Positions 21,395-24,662 of a DNA stretch of 24,662 bases are shown piece after piece; positions within the stretch are counted from its first letter, which is position 1, and each line of letters opens with the position of its first letter. The position numbers were made by a program, and so were the translations under genes. The notes beneath the pieces are model-generated. The model was not told where the DNA came from, made no database searches, and worked only from the letters and a program-made list of their open reading frames with translations. This DNA is from Bacteroidia bacterium. GTDB lineage: Bacteria; Bacteroidota; Bacteroidia; NS11-12g; UBA955. Location: positions 1 through 24,662 of the forward strand of contig JACMRS010000003.1 in NCBI GenBank assembly GCA_014376345.1, given 5' to 3'.

Positions 21395-23470
21395 TTGTCA
21401 AACGAACCCTTAAATATTGTACTTGCAGGAAACCCAAATTGTGGTAAAACATCATTATTTAATGTTCTTACAGGACTTAATCAAAAGGTAAGTAACTTAC
21501 CCGGAACTACAATAGAACAGAAATGTGGCTTCTTTCAAATTAGTTTTGACACGGTAGCCAAAATAACTGACTTGCCCGGAAGTTATAGTATCTACCCGAA
21601 ATCAGAAGATGAAATTGTTACTGCAAAGTTTCTGATAGATCCAACTCATGGCAATAAAACACATGTAATTGTTTTTGTTGTTGATGCCAGTAATCTGTCG
21701 CGCAATCTTTTGTTTTTTACTCAGGTAGCAGACTTAGGTATTCCTATTATCCTTGCTTTAAACCTTCTTGATCTTGCAGAAAAAAAGCAAATAGCTATTG
21801 ATATAGAATCACTTTCACGTGAACTCTCTGTGATTGTTTGTCCGATAAATGCCCGAACAGGTAAAGGAGTTGAAGAGCTTAAGAAAAAAATTCTTAAAGT
21901 AACTCAGCCCCATCAGCAATTATTTTTCGAACCAAATGTCAAACAGCGAGACATCATAAACAGTCTTAAAGAGAGTTTTCCCGGAAATTCTGACTACCGA
22001 TTGTGGTTATTAGCTTTTCAAAGAAAAGATTATAAAGTAGTACTCAAAATCAATGATGAGCGTGCCTTTGATACTTTGCAGGAAAGCAGTCGGCAAATTC
22101 AAGCTGACGAAACCGTTCAGCGTTATAGGAAAATAAATACCATTGTCGCCGGTTCTGTAACTAAGTCTGCTATAAAAAAAAGGAGACTTTCGAGTAGGTT
22201 AGATGAATTATTAGTACATCCGTTATGGGGCTTTTTGATATTCTTTGGAACCCTGTTTATAATCTTTCAAAGTGTTTTTAGAATAGCTGAATGGCCAATG
22301 CAGTGGATAGAAACTGTGTTTGTTTATGTTGGCGGACTAGTTGATTCAGTAATGCCAAAAGCTTGGTACACAGATTTAATTGTCAATGGGGTAATTGCAG
22401 GTCTAAGCGGTGTGCTTGCATTTTTACCGCAGATAATGATACTTTTTACTCTCCTCGCTATATTAGAAGATACCGGTTATATGACGCGTGTGAGTTTTAT
22501 GACTGACAGGTTGATGCGCAAGTTCGGACTCAATGGAAAATCGATTATTCCGCTTGTTGGTAGTATGGCCTGTGCCATTCCCAGTATTATGGCAACCCGA
22601 AATATTGAAAACAAAAAAGACAGACTGATAACTATTCTGGTAACTCCTTTAATGAGTTGTTCTGCCAGATTGCCAGTTTATACTTTACTTGCTTCATTAA
22701 TGATTCCTGAGCATACAAGCTGGTACGGACTGGATTTAAGAGGTTTGCTTTTACTTGCCATGTATGTTATGGGATTTTTGGCAGCTATTATTTTTGCTTT
22801 CATTTTCAAAAAAATACTGAACCAGAAAGAACGTAGCTTTTTTATTCTTGAATTGCCGGATTACAGACTTCCAAGATGGAAAAATATAGCTTTGAGCATG
22901 CGATCAAGAGTAAATGACTTTGTGTTAAATGCGGGTAAAGTAATTATTCTGGTTTCAATTCTTCTCTGGTTTTTGGCGAATTTCGGTCCAGGTGATACCT
23001 TTAAGCAAATTGAACTAAGGCATGCCGGAAGTGCCAACAATACAGAATTAATAAAAGCAGAAAAACTAGAAGCAAGTTATGCAGGTATTCTTGGAAAAGC
23101 AATTGAGCCGGCAATAAAACCTCTGGGTTTCGACTGGAAAATTGGAATTGCGTTGATTACTAGTTTTGCAGCAAGAGAAGTATTTGTTGGAACTATGGCA
23201 ACAATTTACAGTGTTGGCGATGTTGATGACAGTCTGTCAATCAGAGAAAAGATGGCAGCCCAGATAAATCCGAATACCGGAAAACCACTTTATGGAGGAG
23301 CAGTGGCATTTTCTCTGATGATATTTTATGCCTTTGCAATGCAATGTTTTAGCACGCTGGCAGTTACTTACAGAGAAACGAAATCAATAAAATGGCCGAT
23401 TGTTCAGTTCTTTTATATGACAGGATTTGCTTATCTCGCAAGTTTTGTTGTTTTTCAACTCTTAAAATAG
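21395..23470 (+). CDS. feoB: ferrous iron transporter FeoB
   Basis: This 691-residue inner-membrane Fe(II) permease has an N-terminal G domain: G1 GNPNCGKTS at about 12-20, G2 Thr in NLPGTT, G3 DLPG at about 59-62, G4 NLLD in ALNLLDL, and G5 in INARTGKG. A helical guanine-dissociation-type domain runs to about 250, and the membrane part follows. The first Gate domain contains GSMACAIPSIMATR and the SCSARLPVY motif with the conserved Cys; the second contains FAAREVFVGTMATIY. Length is slightly below the E. coli protein, as in many Bacteroidota. The start is TTG at 21395, immediately after the feoA stop, because no ATG precedes the G1 motif. It is co-transcribed with feoA and probably iron-regulated. 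Confidence 0.95.
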   Translation: MSNEPLNIVLAGNPNCGKTSLFNVLTGLNQKVSNLPGTTIEQKCGFFQISFDTVAKITDLPGSYSIYPKSEDEIVTAKFLIDPTHGNKTHVIVFVVDASNLSRNLLFFTQVADLGIPIILALNLLDLAEKKQIAIDIESLSRELSVIVCPINARTGKGVEELKKKILKVTQPHQQLFFEPNVKQRDIINSLKESFPGNSDYRLWLLAFQRKDYKVVLKINDERAFDTLQESSRQIQADETVQRYRKINTIVAGSVTKSAIKKRRLSSRLDELLVHPLWGFLIFFGTLFIIFQSVFRIAEWPMQWIETVFVYVGGLVDSVMPKAWYTDLIVNGVIAGLSGVLAFLPQIMILFTLLAILEDTGYMTRVSFMTDRLMRKFGLNGKSIIPLVGSMACAIPSIMATRNIENKKDRLITILVTPLMSCSARLPVYTLLASLMIPEHTSWYGLDLRGLLLLAMYVMGFLAAIIFAFIFKKILNQKERSFFILELPDYRLPRWKNIALSMRSRVNDFVLNAGKVIILVSILLWFLANFGPGDTFKQIELRHAGSANNTELIKAEKLEASYAGILGKAIEPAIKPLGFDWKIGIALITSFAAREVFVGTMATIYSVGDVDDSLSIREKMAAQINPNTGKPLYGGAVAFSLMIFYAFAMQCFSTLAVTYRETKSIKWPIVQFFYMTGFAYLASFVVFQLLK

Positions 23471-23547
23471 CATAATTGGTACAATTTTTGCTGTATGGGG
23501 GCTCCTGTAAAATTCAGCAAAATGAGGGATTTTCGATAGAATTTACC

Positions 23548-23555
23548 TAATTTTG
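23548..23555 (+). promoter_or_regulatory. -7 promoter element of rpoD
   Basis: TAATTTTG matches TAnnTTTG. It implies a leader of roughly 70 bases before the ATG at 23632. No clean TTG lies at the -33 distance. Its position supports the 23632 start, although a TTG at 23566 just downstream is also open. Confidence 0.45.
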
Positions 23556-23631
23556 CAAACTTTCTTTGAAAGTTGAGGTAACTATTACCGGATTTTTACG
23601 TCAAAGGAATAAAAAGTATACAGCAAACACA

Positions 23632-24495
23632 ATGAGACAGCTTAAGATATCAAAACAGTTTACCAACCGCGAAAATAAATCGCTTGATAAATACCTGAAT
23701 GAAATTTCAAAGGTATCAATGATTGATGCCCAGGAAGAAGTAGAGCTTGCAAGACGTATCCGCGAGGGCGATCAGGCAGCACTTGAAAGACTTGTAAATG
23801 CCAACCTTCGTTTCGTGGTTTCGGTTTCTAAACAATACCAAAATCAAGGTTTAACACTTGGTGACCTTATTAATGAAGGTAACCTTGGATTAATAAAAGC
23901 AGCCAAACGTTTCGATGAAACTCGTGGTTTCAAATTTATCTCTTACGCTGTTTGGTGGATCCGTCAGTCTATTCTTCAGGCTCTTGCCGACCAGTCGCGT
24001 ATTGTTCGTCTTCCTCTTAATAAAGTTGGGTCGATTGGACGTATCAGCGCTGCTGCTGCAAAACTGGAGCAGGAATTTGAGCGTGAACCAACTGCACAGG
24101 AAATTGCAACGATGCTTGAAATTCCGGTTATTGAAGTTGAAAATGCATTGAAATCAAGCGGCAGGCATTTGTCTATTGATGCACCTTTAACCGAAGGTGA
24201 AGACAACACACTTCTTGGTGTTCTTGATAACAACGACGAGCCGAATCCTGATATGCTTCTTATGAATGAGAGTCTTCAGAAAGAGATCAACCGTGTTATT
24301 TCAACCCTGAGTGATAAAGAACGTGATGTTCTTAAATATTACTACGGACTTGATGGCGGACCGGCACATACTCTTGAAGATATTTCTGAGAAAGTAGGAC
24401 TGACACGTGAACGTGTTCGTCAGATTAAGGAGAAAGCACTTCGCAGACTTAGAAAGTCATCGAAAAGCAAAATCCTGAAATCTTACTTAGGTTAA
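23632..24495 (+). CDS. rpoD: primary RNA polymerase sigma factor, Bacteroidota type
   Basis: This 287-residue housekeeping sigma-70 recognises the phylum's -33/-7 promoters. I start it at the ATG giving MRQLKISKQFTNRE, the N-terminus I expect of this group; an open frame from a TTG at 23566 adds 22 unconserved residues. Region 1.1 is absent. Region 1.2 is at about 17-48 (LDKYLNEISKVSMIDAQEEVELARRI), and region 2 at about 52-122 with NLRFVVSVSKQYQ..LGDLINEGNLGLIKAAKRFD and FISYAVWWIRQSI. Region 3 is at about 123-200 and region 4 at about 215-280 with LEDISEKVGLTRERVRQIKEKALRRLR. It is transcribed alone, about 160 bases after feoB. Confidence 0.95.
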   Translation: MRQLKISKQFTNRENKSLDKYLNEISKVSMIDAQEEVELARRIREGDQAALERLVNANLRFVVSVSKQYQNQGLTLGDLINEGNLGLIKAAKRFDETRGFKFISYAVWWIRQSILQALADQSRIVRLPLNKVGSIGRISAAAAKLEQEFEREPTAQEIATMLEIPVIEVENALKSSGRHLSIDAPLTEGEDNTLLGVLDNNDEPNPDMLLMNESLQKEINRVISTLSDKERDVLKYYYGLDGGPAHTLEDISEKVGLTRERVRQIKEKALRRLRKSSKSKILKSYLG

Positions 24496-24662
24496 TTTTA
24501 GATTTTATTGATTTTTTGAAAACTGATTTTTCAGTTATTGCTGACTTGTGCTTTATTCAATAGTGTATTTTGATATCGTTTTAATAGATAAGGGTTTTGG
24601 CTCCCTATGGTGTTAAACGTTTAAGTCATAGCCATTGAAACAGGTTCCTATAGGTGCGTGCG
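24496..24662. other. non-coding tail of the window
   Basis: After rpoD I see a small hairpin (AACTGA, TTTT, TCAGTT at 24521-24536) without a T-tract and then AT-rich sequence. The last 60 bases are less AT-rich, but no frame, tRNA or known RNA is recognisable. The window ends before the next gene. Confidence 0.4.

Noticed and set aside
23566..23631. TTG-initiated extension of rpoD
   Set aside because: It adds 22 residues unlike the family. The ATG at 23632 gives the expected MRQLKI start.
24496..24662. Structured RNA at the window end
   Set aside because: The last 60 bases are less AT-rich but do not fold into a tRNA, riboswitch or other RNA that I can recognise.

Overview
The window is a piece of a Bacteroidota chromosome, most likely from an environmental member of the phylum; I cannot place it below that level. 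Three things support this. Promoter -7 elements of the phylum-specific TAnnTTTG type sit in front of many genes: higB, the split tlpA gene, the 127-residue gene, rlmD, hflX and rpoD. The primary sigma factor is the short 287-residue form without region 1.1. The families are also typical of the phylum, including a DUF2795 protein, a TlpA-like oxidoreductase with a long N-terminal domain, and an ECF sigma factor followed by an envelope protein. The DNA is AT-rich and most genes look vertically inherited. I see no transposase, integrase, CRISPR array, rRNA or tRNA.

Layout, left to right. (1) 1-4709: the 3' half of an RND efflux operon, with the adaptor tail, the inner-membrane pump and the outer-membrane channel lipoprotein. 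(2) 4710-6259: a small toxin-antitoxin patch. It holds an AbiEi antitoxin with two matched inverted repeats in its promoter, about 20 codons left of its AbiEii toxin, and then an apparently intact higBA pair with its own strong promoter. (3) 6394-10588, minus strand: a DUF2071 protein, a lipoprotein proline-iminopeptidase-type hydrolase, a CDF metal transporter, and a TlpA-like redox protein split in two by one in-frame TAA. (4) 10623-12198, minus strand: a REP-like hairpin, a GT2 glycosyltransferase and a small conserved-looking protein. (5) 12353-14733, plus strand: an ECF sigma factor translationally coupled to a protein with an N-terminal cytoplasmic segment, one membrane helix and a barrel-like C-terminal region, closed by a clear intrinsic terminator. 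(6) 14883-17336, minus strand: rlmD and a secreted WCGWC thioredoxin-fold protein, separated by a 0.5 kb repeat-rich spacer. (7) 17462-20006, plus strand: hflX and an unrecognised 401-residue protein. (8) 20012-21064, minus strand: a DUF2795 protein and an alpha/beta hydrolase. (9) 21173-24495, plus strand: feoAB behind a 19-bp palindrome, then rpoD.

Most of this is ordinary core and envelope gene content: drug or solute efflux, metal export and ferrous iron import, extracytoplasmic thiol chemistry, ribosome and RNA maintenance, and transcription. The points most worth a second look are the antitoxin that outlived its toxin but kept its operators, the TlpA gene broken by a single stop codon, two repeat hairpins in the 16.3-16.8 kb spacer that differ in sequence but keep their pairing, and the palindrome over the feoAB promoter. 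I found no convincing new multi-gene system.
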